Positions 52,480 to 60,797 of a DNA stretch of 64,000 nt are shown piece by piece. Position 1 is the stretch's first letter; every line of letters begins with the position of its first letter. The position numbers and the translations under genes are program-made. The stretch comes from CAYYYP01 sp964475985 (GTDB lineage: Bacteria; Bdellovibrionota; UBA1018; CAYHWW01). The stretch lies in the NCBI GenBank assembly GCA_964475985.1, contig CAYYYP010000008.1, positions 40,542-104,541 of the forward strand, read 5' to 3'. The notes below the pieces were generated by a model, which did no database searches, was not told where the DNA came from, and worked only from the letters and a program-made list of their open reading frames with translations.

Positions 52480-53931
52480 ATGAAAGCAATTCTTAGCTGC
52501 TTACGAATTACTGCTCTATTGGTCCTGATTCTCGCAATGGGTAGCCTAACATTAGCCCATGGTTCAGAAGCCGAAAGACTAAGGCATCTTTTTAATCTGC
52601 CCCTCCATGACTTGAGCCACCATCAGGATGAGCTTACGGGAATTTTATCGCCCTTAATTCCAGATGACCCTGAAGCCCGATTTTTAATTCTTTCGCGGGA
52701 GCCGGCCCTTGCGGATAGGTTCATTTACAAACTTGATTATGAACTTCCTGCGGCGGAATTTGTCCGTACTTTAGTCAGGGGCATTTGTGCTGGAGTGGTA
52801 GTGATGGATCAAGCCTTTAATGATCATTTCATTGAAGCCTTTTTTCCCCTCAGAATAAAAATTACCGAACAGTCCAGTGAGTTGCGTTCTCCATGGCTTG
52901 AAAGCATAAAGCATATACGGCCCGTTCTCATGGGCGGCTCCGTCCAAGGAATCTCGCCAAAGTCCTGGAACGAATTAGCCCACTCATTAGCCCGCCTTCT
53001 ACCTCTTACAAGCATTGTAAGAAAAAAATTTGTACTTTCTCTGCCGGGCTTTACCGGGAGTCGGGCCGGGCTGGACCCAGGGCAGCCCGATCTTCAAAAC
53101 CTTGAAAATTATAAAGGCTCGAATCTTAGCTTTGCCTTGCGACTGGTGGAATGGGTTCAAAATAGAGAGATAGTCCTTTCAAATTCCGACTTCATCGAAA
53201 AATTTATGACGGGCATCGTGGCGCTTCCTGCCCGCTCCCCCACGGATCAAAAACTTCAGCGACTCTATAGTTTGCTTGAGCTGCCGGCGGCTTTGTTTGA
53301 AAGGCGATCCGAAGAAGTCGTAAATGGCCTGGTGCCGTTTGTGCCAGCAGATCCTCGAAGTAGATATGCCATTCTCAGAGCATCCAGACCCATGCCTTTC
53401 AATGCTTTAAATAATATTGACTATAACGGTTCCGGACCTGAATTCACTCGCAGGCTCGTAAGAGAGATCAGCATGGGCGTCCTCATTAAAAATGGGCGTT
53501 GGACCCTTCGTTTCCTGGAATCCTTGTGGCGGTGGCGGCTTCCTGGTGACGAGATTACCTTTTTTGGCCCTACGCTGCTTCCTGAAGAGCAAGATGAAGT
53601 GATCGATGCCGAGCTTGTTTTAATTCATACAACCTTGACTCTGTTATCGATGGGCGAACAAATTCCTCGTCCACGCTGGGCTAAGGCCATTCGAGCGTTT
53701 GCACACTTCCTGCCCGTGACCCCACAAGATCGTAGAGAATATATATCGACGCTTCCGCTATCCACCCTTGCCCGTGCCACACTCGGCGGTTCCTACGAGG
53801 GAACGAATGAGGGATTTGCAGTTCAGATCATGGATAGTTTTGCAGCCGGCAAGGTTCCCCTTACGGGCCTCGTGCTAAGAAAGCTGTTAGACAGTCTGGA
53901 AAAGGTCAGCTGCTGGGGATACCTTAATTAA
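52480..53931 (+). CDS. Secreted protein of four related modules, effector-associated-domain-like
   Basis: A 483-residue exported protein with signal peptide (residues 1-27). It consists of four modules of about 85-95 residues, near 32-125, 160-250, 258-352 and 395-476. The modules share a pattern: a Leu-x-P start, D/R-R-x-x-x-L-x-x-x-P, then Y-x-G-S/T-x-x-x-F-x-x-x-L-V and a small hydrophobic end. Examples are LENYKGSNLSFALRLVEW, NNIDYNGSGPEFTRRLVR and GGSYEGTNEGFAVQIMDS. Modules 1-2 and 3-4 repeat as pairs. The pattern resembles the EAD1/death-like adaptor domains of bacterial conflict systems, but a signal peptide is unusual for these. Function unknown. Confidence 0.7.
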   Translation: MKAILSCLRITALLVLILAMGSLTLAHGSEAERLRHLFNLPLHDLSHHQDELTGILSPLIPDDPEARFLILSREPALADRFIYKLDYELPAAEFVRTLVRGICAGVVVMDQAFNDHFIEAFFPLRIKITEQSSELRSPWLESIKHIRPVLMGGSVQGISPKSWNELAHSLARLLPLTSIVRKKFVLSLPGFTGSRAGLDPGQPDLQNLENYKGSNLSFALRLVEWVQNREIVLSNSDFIEKFMTGIVALPARSPTDQKLQRLYSLLELPAALFERRSEEVVNGLVPFVPADPRSRYAILRASRPMPFNALNNIDYNGSGPEFTRRLVREISMGVLIKNGRWTLRFLESLWRWRLPGDEITFFGPTLLPEEQDEVIDAELVLIHTTLTLLSMGEQIPRPRWAKAIRAFAHFLPVTPQDRREYISTLPLSTLARATLGGSYEGTNEGFAVQIMDSFAAGKVPLTGLVLRKLLDSLEKVSCWGYLN

Positions 53932-53933
53932 GG

Positions 53934-54674
53934 CTACTCTATCGTAATTTCTTGCAGGTTATCCCACAGTGCGATGCGATCTAAAGTATCTTTTCCGCCC
54001 TCTTTTTGGCCATAATCAACCACTTGGCCGATGACCGTGTACTGGCGGTCCAAATGCGGAAATGGAGACATCGTAATATAAAATTGACTGTCTGCACTAT
54101 CTGGGTCTGGAGAGCGTGCCATCGCTACGGTTCCGCGGACGTGTTTGCGAGAATTAAATTCTGCCTTCTGTTTTTGCCCACTTCCGCCAGTTCCGACGGC
54201 CGGATCGTCCTTATTCACACTTTTTGGATCACCCGTTTGGATCACGAAGCCAGGTACTACTCGATGAAAAAACAATCCGTTATAAAAATTTTGCTGCACC
54301 AATTCTACAAAGCGTTTTGACGAGTTAGGTGCGTCATTTGAATATAATTTAAATTTAATGACTCCCTTGGAAGTCTTCATGACGAGAGTGCTTTTGCTCA
54401 GGCCGGAAGCATCCGTAGTAAAATCAAAGTGAGCTTGGCTAGCTGAGGGCTGAGCGGCAGGGGCCGTTGCTCCATCGGCTCCAGAATTTGCGTCCGATGC
54501 AGTTGAATTGTTTGGTTGCTGAGGATTCATAGTGCTCTCCGTAGTGGTTGAGGAACTTTCCTGTTGTTTAGAAAAAATTTTAGAGAAGAAAGAAGATATC
54601 TCAGAAATGGGGTTACATCCCGTCATTTGTAACGAAAGTAACAATAGAATAATGATTTTTTTGAACTGACTCAT
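53934..54674 (-). CDS. Cyclophilin-type peptidyl-prolyl isomerase, lipoprotein
   Basis: A 246-residue protein with a lipobox (LQMTGC, cysteine at residue 20), a Ser/Thr/Gln-rich linker and a cyclophilin domain from about residue 80: FFHRVVPGFVIQTGDP and DSQFYITMSPFPHLD carry the catalytic arginine and substrate-binding positions. It catalyses prolyl isomerisation in the periplasm. The start chosen is the last of three closely spaced ATGs. It converges with the four-module gene, two bases between stops. Confidence 0.85.
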   Translation of the reverse strand: MSQFKKIIILLLLSLQMTGCNPISEISSFFSKIFSKQQESSSTTTESTMNPQQPNNSTASDANSGADGATAPAAQPSASQAHFDFTTDASGLSKSTLVMKTSKGVIKFKLYSNDAPNSSKRFVELVQQNFYNGLFFHRVVPGFVIQTGDPKSVNKDDPAVGTGGSGQKQKAEFNSRKHVRGTVAMARSPDPDSADSQFYITMSPFPHLDRQYTVIGQVVDYGQKEGGKDTLDRIALWDNLQEITIE

Positions 54675-54795
54675 CTTTACGCTCATTTTTACGTTCATTA
54701 TTGTGTTCACTATTTGGTAGCCCCCATCCTTTTCCACCGCATGAAAAAGATTTTACTGTAGAAAAGCTAAAGTGTGGGCGGTAGATCGTCAAGGA

Positions 54796-55563
54796 ATGGT
54801 TAATCCGCCCCAACTGAATCAAGAAAAATCTCATGCCGTTGGCTTTTGGGAACATATGGACGAGCTGCGGATCCGATTAGTGCGGTGCCTTTACGTCTTT
54901 TTTGCGGGATTTGTTGGGTTCTATTTTGTGAGCGACATATTACTCGATGTTTTGCGGAAACCTTTATTTAAGGTCCTCCCTGAGTCGCAGCGGCATCTAT
55001 ATTACACTGGCTTGTTAGAAAATTTTTTGGTGCACTTGAAAGTAAGTGCCCATGCTTCGCTTTTTTTATTGTCACCACTTTATTTCGTGATGATTTGGGG
55101 ATTCGTATCTCCGGGGCTAACCCAGCAAGAGCGCAAGCGTCTGCGCCCGTTTTTGGCCGGCGCCGCGGTGTTTTTCCTTGTGGGCGTCAGTTTTGCGTAT
55201 TTTTATCTCTTCCCTAAGGGCGTTCAGTTTTTCATGAATTATGGCACCGGCGCCGAGGTTCCGCTGCTTACGCTTGAGGCCTACGTTGACCTTGTACTGA
55301 AAGTCTTATCTGGCTTCGGGATCGCGTTTGAACTGCCCATGATCATTATTCTTTTGGTTCAGCTCGGCGTCATCAGCGTTGGGACTTTGCGTGAACACCG
55401 AAGGACTGCCATGATCATTATCGCAGGGGTTTCCGCTCTGGTCGCACCGCCCGATGCGTTATCCATGGTGCTTTTGATGGCGCCCCTCTACTTTTTGTTT
55501 GAGGCGGCAGTATTCGTTTCGGCCCGATTTATTGGCAAAAGAATCCCACTGGATACTAATTAA
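54796..55563 (+). CDS. tatC: Twin-arginine translocase subunit TatC
   Basis: A 255-residue inner-membrane protein with six hydrophobic segments. The N-terminal FWEHMDELRIRLVRCLYVF holds the conserved E-H-x-x-E-L-R-x-R that binds twin-arginine signals, and SPLYFVMIWGFVSPGLT and FGIAFELPMIIILLVQLG are typical. A GTG at 54772 is an alternative start. No tatA or tatB gene is seen nearby. Confidence 0.93.
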   Translation: MVNPPQLNQEKSHAVGFWEHMDELRIRLVRCLYVFFAGFVGFYFVSDILLDVLRKPLFKVLPESQRHLYYTGLLENFLVHLKVSAHASLFLLSPLYFVMIWGFVSPGLTQQERKRLRPFLAGAAVFFLVGVSFAYFYLFPKGVQFFMNYGTGAEVPLLTLEAYVDLVLKVLSGFGIAFELPMIIILLVQLGVISVGTLREHRRTAMIIIAGVSALVAPPDALSMVLLMAPLYFLFEAAVFVSARFIGKRIPLDTN

Positions 55564-55628
55564 TACTAGTTCATACTTGACGGTACTTATCATTTTGTGG
55601 CCTACTCTAAACAACGAGGTGCGTTTAC

Positions 55629-56105
55629 ATGATGACAGTTGAAGAATTGGCGAAGTACTTAAAACTCAAGCCAGACACGATCTATAAAAAAGTCCGCAAG
55701 GGAGAATTGCCCGCAATAAAACTTGGCAAACTTCTGCGGTTTCCTCGCGAACTTGTCGATCAGTGGGTTTCCGATCAAGCATCCCGCACTGCTAAGGCTA
55801 AGGAAGTGATCACGCATAAGGTTGGCAAGGTCGTAGGACAAGTGAACCGCCGCGCTAAGGTTGCATCCAAAGTTTTTGGCGATGTACCGGATCTTTTGGA
55901 AAACGTAAAAAATGCTCCGCTTGCGCAAAAACAAGCGACTTTGAGCAAAGGATTGCGTGAACTATGGCAAGACTTAAACCGCGAAATGACTCATTTGCGA
56001 CGTGGTGAGACCGGAACCAAAACCCGGAAGTCTGCCGCTAAGACTCGTACGCGCGCGAAGGCTAAGCCTTCGCGCTCAGGCCGTAAAACTTCAAGCCGAG
56101 CCTAA
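55629..56105 (+). CDS. Excisionase-type HTH protein with basic tail
   Basis: A 158-residue protein. Residues 1-50 are an excisionase/MerR-type helix-turn-helix (TVEELAKYLKLKPDTIYKKV, then LPAIKLGKLLRFPRE). Residues 60-115 are basic and helical. The end (KTRKSAAKTRTRAKAKPSRS) is a Lys/Arg/Ala-rich, histone-H1-like tail. A DNA-binding role is clear, but whether it is a regulator or a nucleoid protein is not. No integrase, attachment site or other phage gene is adjacent, so excisionase function is unlikely. GAGGTG precedes the ATG. Confidence 0.75.
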   Translation: MMTVEELAKYLKLKPDTIYKKVRKGELPAIKLGKLLRFPRELVDQWVSDQASRTAKAKEVITHKVGKVVGQVNRRAKVASKVFGDVPDLLENVKNAPLAQKQATLSKGLRELWQDLNREMTHLRRGETGTKTRKSAAKTRTRAKAKPSRSGRKTSSRA

Positions 56106-56382
56106 GGCCGATTTTAGTTTTATAAAATTTGGGAGTTCAAGTAGGTAGCTGTCCCCTCCAACGTCATGCTTTCTTGGCTTGGACTCCCGAACCCCCGCCC
56201 TCACTTTCTTCTAAGGGCAGGATCTCGTAATAGGCGAAGAAGCTTAAACTTCTTGAGATTGAATAGGGTCCTATGCTACCGCCTCATAAAGAATAAAAGA
56301 AGATTTACCATCTTCCTTGCTCCGTCCTTAACCAGGAGGGGCTCTTAATTCATTTAGGAACCATGAGGAGGTTAGTTGTTAT
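56106..56382 (+). other. Leader region of the rpsF operon, no gene seen
   Basis: 277 bases without a convincing gene. It includes an AAGAAG/CTTCTT hairpin near 56237-56255 and a GAGGAGG ribosome site (56365-56371) for rpsF. An S6:S18 feedback element may lie here, but I could not fit the known motif by eye. Confidence 0.4.
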
Positions 56383-57210
56383 ATGTCCATGAAATCGTTA
56401 CGTGAAGCCTTAGCCGAGAGCCTAGGCCGAGATATCAGCAAAGATACTAAAGAGACCCCTAAGGAAATCACACCTTCAAAAGAGGCTCATAAAGAACCAA
56501 AAGAAGCAGGTGCTCCCCGCGAAGCACGTCCTGAAGGTCGTCGTGAATATGGCCGAAGCGGTCCCCGTGACCGAGACGCTGCCGGCGGCGGTGATCGTGG
56601 AGAACGTAGTGGTGGTCGTCCAGAGTATCGTGGACATGGCCGCTCTTCCCGTCCAGGTGCTCCTGGCTCATACTCCCCCGGAGCTGGCCGTTCAGCTGGT
56701 TACACTCCAGGAGTTCGTCGGGCTAAAGGCACTCCAGTAAAAAAAGGTGTTCAAGGGCTTATTGGTTACGAAGCGACATTCATCTTTTCGCCTGACGTGA
56801 CGGAAGAACTTGAGAAGAATTTCGTGGAAAAATTAAAGGGCATCATCGGTAACCATAACGGTACTTTGGTGCTTTCAGAGTCTTGGGGCCGTAAGCGCTT
56901 GGCTTACCCCATCCAGAAAGAAACCCGTGGCCTTTACCAACACATGGTTTTTGGCGGCGATAATAAACTAGTGGCCGAACTTGAGCGTAATATGCGCATT
57001 AACGAAAAAGTCATGCGGTTTTTGACCGTGAAATTGAGCGATGATTTTAATGCTGCAGAATACAAACGTCGTCCAGCCTACGGCCAGACTGCAGGTCCCG
57101 TGATGGATAAGATTCCAGAGAAGCGCGACAACCCAGTGGTGACTCCGCAAACTGCGGCCGCTGCACCGCAAGCCGAACCTGCACCCCAAGCGGAATCCGC
57201 AGAATCTTAA
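56383..57210 (+). CDS. rpsF: 30S ribosomal protein S6 with long Gly/Arg-rich N-terminal extension
   Basis: A 275-residue protein. Residues 127-225 are a normal S6 domain (IGYEATFIFSPDVTEELEKN, SWGRKRLAYPIQKETRGLY, ERNMRINEKVMRFLTVKL). Before it lies a 126-residue extension: a helix SLREALAESLGRD, a Lys/Glu-rich part, then an Arg/Gly-rich disordered part (PRDRDAAGGGDRGERSGGR). A Pro/Ala/Gln/Glu tail follows the domain. Ordinary S6 proteins are about 95-140 residues. No ATG, GTG or TTG lies just before the S6 domain, so the extension is real if the frame is correct. The next gene is rpsR. Confidence 0.88.
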   Translation: MSMKSLREALAESLGRDISKDTKETPKEITPSKEAHKEPKEAGAPREARPEGRREYGRSGPRDRDAAGGGDRGERSGGRPEYRGHGRSSRPGAPGSYSPGAGRSAGYTPGVRRAKGTPVKKGVQGLIGYEATFIFSPDVTEELEKNFVEKLKGIIGNHNGTLVLSESWGRKRLAYPIQKETRGLYQHMVFGGDNKLVAELERNMRINEKVMRFLTVKLSDDFNAAEYKRRPAYGQTAGPVMDKIPEKRDNPVVTPQTAAAAPQAEPAPQAESAES

Positions 57211-57232
57211 GACCTAAGGGAGAAAAATTAAA

Positions 57233-57610
57233 ATGACACAAGAAAGCACTCGTTCAACTGATCAGTCAGCCGATAGTGAAGTTATGTCCATGGACCGTGT
57301 AGGCATGGATCGTGGGGATGACGGTTCCATGAAAGATGGAGAACGTTCCCTTGATTTGCGTTCTAAACGCTCCTTTCATCGCAAAAAAGTTTGTCGCTTT
57401 TGCGCCGATGATAGCTTTTTCATGGACTACAAAGATGCAAGGCTTATGCAGTCCTTTTTGTCTGATATGGGCAAAATTGTTCCTCGCCGTATTTCCGGCA
57501 ACTGTGCCCTTCATCAACGCAAGCTTACCCTTGCGGTGAAACGTGCACGTCAGTTGGCTTTGGTGGGATTCATCACTCAAGGTGCGCAAGGATATGAAGG
57601 ACGGCATTGA
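57233..57610 (+). CDS. rpsR: 30S ribosomal protein S18 with N-terminal extension
   Basis: A 125-residue protein. The C-terminal 80 residues are S18 (VCRFCADDSFFMDYKDARLM, IVPRRISGNCALHQRKLTLA, RARQLALVGF) with Cys-x-x-Cys kept. The first 43 residues are an acidic Asp/Ser/Met-rich extension not found in usual 75-residue S18. The start at 57233 has an AGGGAGA ribosome site; an internal ATG at 57329 would give a near-normal length. It partners S6 on the 30S platform. Confidence 0.93.
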   Translation: MTQESTRSTDQSADSEVMSMDRVGMDRGDDGSMKDGERSLDLRSKRSFHRKKVCRFCADDSFFMDYKDARLMQSFLSDMGKIVPRRISGNCALHQRKLTLAVKRARQLALVGFITQGAQGYEGRH

Positions 57611-58683
57611 TTCGTTGCCCTTCACCTACGCCTGTGTACGAAAACGATATTCGAGATAATAAAATAGCCGAAGAAGCACGGAGTGAAGTGGTGTCCGACA
57701 CCTCGTCACCTCGTGCTTCTGAGGATTCTTTGGAAGAACCATCTAAAAATCATCGCTTAGGAAAAGTGCCCCGGGGATTATACTTAGTTCCATTTTTTGC
57801 GGCGGGTGCACTTTATTTAAGTGTTGTTTTCGCATTTTTCTCGGCCATTCCCATGGTGGTTGCCTACGTACAGGGCAAACGTGCCTATGGCATCGTGGCC
57901 ATGTTGACCAATTTTGCGTTGGTATGGATTTTGGCCGGTGCACTCAATGCAGGTATTTTTCTCATTATTGGTGTGGTGTTGGCGGTAGGCATTGGTGAAG
58001 GTCTGCTTCAGCGTCAACGTATAGAAAGAATGGCGCTAGCAACGCTACTCTACATGAGCCTGGCCTGCGTTTCTCTAGGCTTAGGTTATGGGAAAGCTGC
58101 CGGAGTTAATATTTTAAAAGAAGGCCGCGCCCTCATTGGCATCACGGTGGACCGGTTAGCGGAAGATATTGAAAAACATAAATCTTCTGGCAAACCGATC
58201 ACCCAAGAGCTTGATGAGTTTGTGACGGACCCGCAGCTTGCTAAAGACAATATTATTCGAGAGTTTCCCAGCGCAGCTCTGCTGCTTTTTTTCGTGCTGA
58301 TCGTCATTAATATTCTAGTACTGGTGCGATTGCACTTAAGTCGGTTTTCCGAATTGATTGGCGTGACCCGAAAAAAACTCAACGACTGGAAGGCGCCGGA
58401 GTATTTGGTTTGGCCAACGATTGCCTGCGGTTTTTGTCTCATCATTGAGGTTCCTTATGTGACCCCCGTCGCTTTGAATCTGTTTCGGCTCTTCATGGCG
58501 ATTTATGCCTTGCAGGGTTTAGCCATCATCAGCTATTTACTGGATTCTTGGAGATTAAAGGGATTTCTAAGGTTTTTTGCTTACTTATTGGCTTTGGTAG
58601 TCCTTTTGCCACTCACCATAAGCTTAGGGTTTTTTGATCTTTGGTTTGAGTTCCGACAAAAATTTACGAGGAGAATTTCATGA
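57607..58683 (+). CDS. Polytopic membrane protein between rpsR and rplI (DUF2232-like)
   Basis: A 358-residue protein with a Ser/Glu-rich cytoplasmic start and about eight hydrophobic segments. The position between rpsR and rplI and the membrane layout fit DUF2232/YybS-like proteins common in this operon. The TTG start overlaps the rpsR stop (TTGA), and the stop overlaps the rplI ATG. Function unknown. Confidence 0.75.
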   Translation: MIRCPSPTPVYENDIRDNKIAEEARSEVVSDTSSPRASEDSLEEPSKNHRLGKVPRGLYLVPFFAAGALYLSVVFAFFSAIPMVVAYVQGKRAYGIVAMLTNFALVWILAGALNAGIFLIIGVVLAVGIGEGLLQRQRIERMALATLLYMSLACVSLGLGYGKAAGVNILKEGRALIGITVDRLAEDIEKHKSSGKPITQELDEFVTDPQLAKDNIIREFPSAALLLFFVLIVINILVLVRLHLSRFSELIGVTRKKLNDWKAPEYLVWPTIACGFCLIIEVPYVTPVALNLFRLFMAIYALQGLAIISYLLDSWRLKGFLRFFAYLLALVVLLPLTISLGFFDLWFEFRQKFTRRIS

Positions 58684-59123
58684 AAGTTATTTTAAAAGAA
58701 AACGTAGACGCACTAGGACGAATTGGCGATGTCGTAAAAGTATCCGATGGATATGCCCGTAACTATCTTTTGCCCCGTAAGCTTGCATTGATCGCCGATG
58801 AAAAGAACATCGAAGCTATGGAGCATCACAAACGTGAGCTTGAGCGGCTGAAAATTAAGTCGGGTAAACTTGCTCAAGATTTAGCAAAACAAATGAGCGG
58901 TTTGACTTGCGTGATCAGTCGTAAGTCGGGCACCGGTGCCAAGATTTTCGGTTCAATCACTCCTGCGGACATCGTAGCCCTCTTGAAGAAGGAAGGGTTT
59001 TCGGTTGAGCGTAAACAAGTTCATATTCCTGAGCCCATCAAAACATTGGGAACTTCTTCCATTTCTGTGAAACTTCACCCTGAAGTTATGGCAGAATTTA
59101 AACTCAATGTAGTTTCAGAATAA
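58680..59123 (+). CDS. rplI: 50S ribosomal protein L9
   Basis: A 147-residue protein with the L9 opening MKVILKENVDALGRIGDVVK and the NYLLPRKLA segment, a linking helix and the C-terminal RNA-binding domain (GAKIFGSITPADIVALLKKE). It stabilises the L1 stalk region of the ribosome. It overlaps the preceding gene (ATGA) and ends before a hairpin terminator. Confidence 0.97.
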   Translation: MKVILKENVDALGRIGDVVKVSDGYARNYLLPRKLALIADEKNIEAMEHHKRELERLKIKSGKLAQDLAKQMSGLTCVISRKSGTGAKIFGSITPADIVALLKKEGFSVERKQVHIPEPIKTLGTSSISVKLHPEVMAEFKLNVVSE

Positions 59124-59130
59124 TTTCGCC

Positions 59131-59166
59131 TTAGGCATGTCGTGCTGCATAGGCCGGCATGCCTAA
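59131..59166 (+). terminator. Hairpin terminator after rplI
   Basis: A nine-base stem TTAGGCATG (59131-59139) with CATGCCTAA (59158-59166), followed by AAACTTTTC. It lies between rplI and dnaB. Confidence 0.55.
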
Positions 59167-59207
59167 AAACTTTTCTGATTCCTACTTGTTCATACGGAGA
59201 AGTATAA

Positions 59208-60767
59208 ATGGCCGGGGATTCCCATAATCAGAAACAGTATCCGGTTGCGCTTTCACCCCGGGATGGAATGCTTCCCCCCCAAGATTTAGAGGCTGAGCGT
59301 TCATTGCTGGGCGGGCTTTTGCTTGACCCTTCGTCCATCAGTCGAGTGATTGATATCGGATTAGCGCCGCAGGATTTTTATCGCGAAGCCAATGGCAAAA
59401 TCTTTGAAGCCATATGTGAGTTGTCAGCACGGTCCGAGCCCGTCGATTTGGTTACGCTTTCGGCTCATCTCAGAAATAAGGGCGCTTTTGAAGAAATCGG
59501 TGCCACTCCTTATTTAACCTCGCTTTTTGGGGACGCTTTTTCCAGCGCCCATGTAGGCCAATATGGAAAAATTGTAGCTGAGAAATCTACCCTGCGCAGG
59601 CTCATTTCCGCTTCCAATAAAATCATCGAAGAGTCCTTTACGGGCGTTGATCAGATGGATGATTTCCTCGATCAAGTGGAGCAACAGCTTTTTGAAGTCA
59701 CTAACGCTAAAACCAGGCCCACCGTCGTAGGCATTCGTGAAGTCCTCGCAGGAAACCTCACCCGCATTCAAATGCTGGCAGAAAAAAATTCTGCGGTTAC
59801 TGGTTTACCCACGGGATTCAAAGATTTTGATCGCATTACCTCGGGCCTTCAAGGGGGCCAGCTCATTATCATCGCCGCTAGGCCCGCCATGGGGAAAACC
59901 TCGCTTGCGCTTAATATTGCGGAAAATGCCGCCATTCATGCGGGTGCGGGCGTTGCGATTTTTTCTTTAGAAATGTCTAAGGAAGAACTTGGGTTTCGGT
60001 TTCTCACGAGTTTAGCAAAAGTTGATGCTTCGGATTTGAAGATCGGTCGCCTTAAAGAAAGGGACTGGAAGGTTCTTACGGCGGCGGCGAATAAGTTGAG
60101 TGAGTGCCGTATTTTTGTGGATGATACGGCGGCTTTGTCGGTCCTTGAGTTGCGTTCTCGTTGCCGAAGGATTCAATCAGAGCATGGGCTTGAACTTGTG
60201 GTGGTGGACTACCTTCAGCTTATGAGGGGATCATCCAGGCCAGGAAAAGGTGGCGGTGATAACCGAGAGCGGGAAATCTCTGAAATCTCTAGGGGCCTTA
60301 AGGCGCTAGCCAAAGAATTACGAGTGCCGGTGATTGCGTTATCCCAGTTGAATCGGGGAGTGGAAGCGCGAACGGATAAACGGCCAATGCTTAGCGATTT
60401 GCGGGAATCGGGCGCCATTGAACAAGATGCCGATATCGTGACCTTTGTGTACCGCGACGAAGTTTATAATAAAGAAAGTGAAGATAAAGGTAAGGCTGAG
60501 TTCATTATCGCGAAACACCGAGCCGGCGCAGTGGGTACCGTACGCCTTACTTGGGATGCGGCCTATACCGCTTTTGGTAATGAAGATGCAGGCATGGTGG
60601 GATCACCCCTTCCGGCAGGGTCCTTTGATATGCCACAAGGCGGCGGAAGTTTTGGTAGTCCGTCTAGGCAAAATCAGGGTAGCGGCGGCGCGCTTCCCCA
60701 CGGTGATTTGCCGGGGCCTGGCGGAAGCAAGCGACCGGGCAGTGGATTTGACCTTCCAAATTTTTAA
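59208..60767 (+). CDS. dnaB: Replicative DNA helicase DnaB
   Basis: A 519-residue hexameric helicase that unwinds DNA at the fork. The N-domain (PPQDLEAERSLLGGLLLDPS) and the RecA-like domain with Walker A AARPAMGKTSLALNIA, VVVDYLQLMRG and LSDLRESGAIEQDADIV are all present, with no intein. The last 60 residues are a Gly/Ser/Pro-rich tail (GGGSFGSPSRQNQGSGGALP), ending in FDLPNF, longer than usual. It could bind partner proteins. Confidence 0.97.
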   Translation: MAGDSHNQKQYPVALSPRDGMLPPQDLEAERSLLGGLLLDPSSISRVIDIGLAPQDFYREANGKIFEAICELSARSEPVDLVTLSAHLRNKGAFEEIGATPYLTSLFGDAFSSAHVGQYGKIVAEKSTLRRLISASNKIIEESFTGVDQMDDFLDQVEQQLFEVTNAKTRPTVVGIREVLAGNLTRIQMLAEKNSAVTGLPTGFKDFDRITSGLQGGQLIIIAARPAMGKTSLALNIAENAAIHAGAGVAIFSLEMSKEELGFRFLTSLAKVDASDLKIGRLKERDWKVLTAAANKLSECRIFVDDTAALSVLELRSRCRRIQSEHGLELVVVDYLQLMRGSSRPGKGGGDNREREISEISRGLKALAKELRVPVIALSQLNRGVEARTDKRPMLSDLRESGAIEQDADIVTFVYRDEVYNKESEDKGKAEFIIAKHRAGAVGTVRLTWDAAYTAFGNEDAGMVGSPLPAGSFDMPQGGGSFGSPSRQNQGSGGALPHGDLPGPGGSKRPGSGFDLPNF

Positions 60768-60797
60768 AGACACCGCAAGGCACAGTATAAATATTTA

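Noticed and set aside
55629..56105. Phage or integrative element because of an excisionase-type protein
   Set aside because: No integrase, attachment repeats, tRNA or phage genes nearby; flanked by housekeeping genes.
56166..56348. 60-codon plus-strand frame ahead of rpsF
   Set aside because: Arg/Leu-rich composition without ribosome site; better explained as the operon leader.
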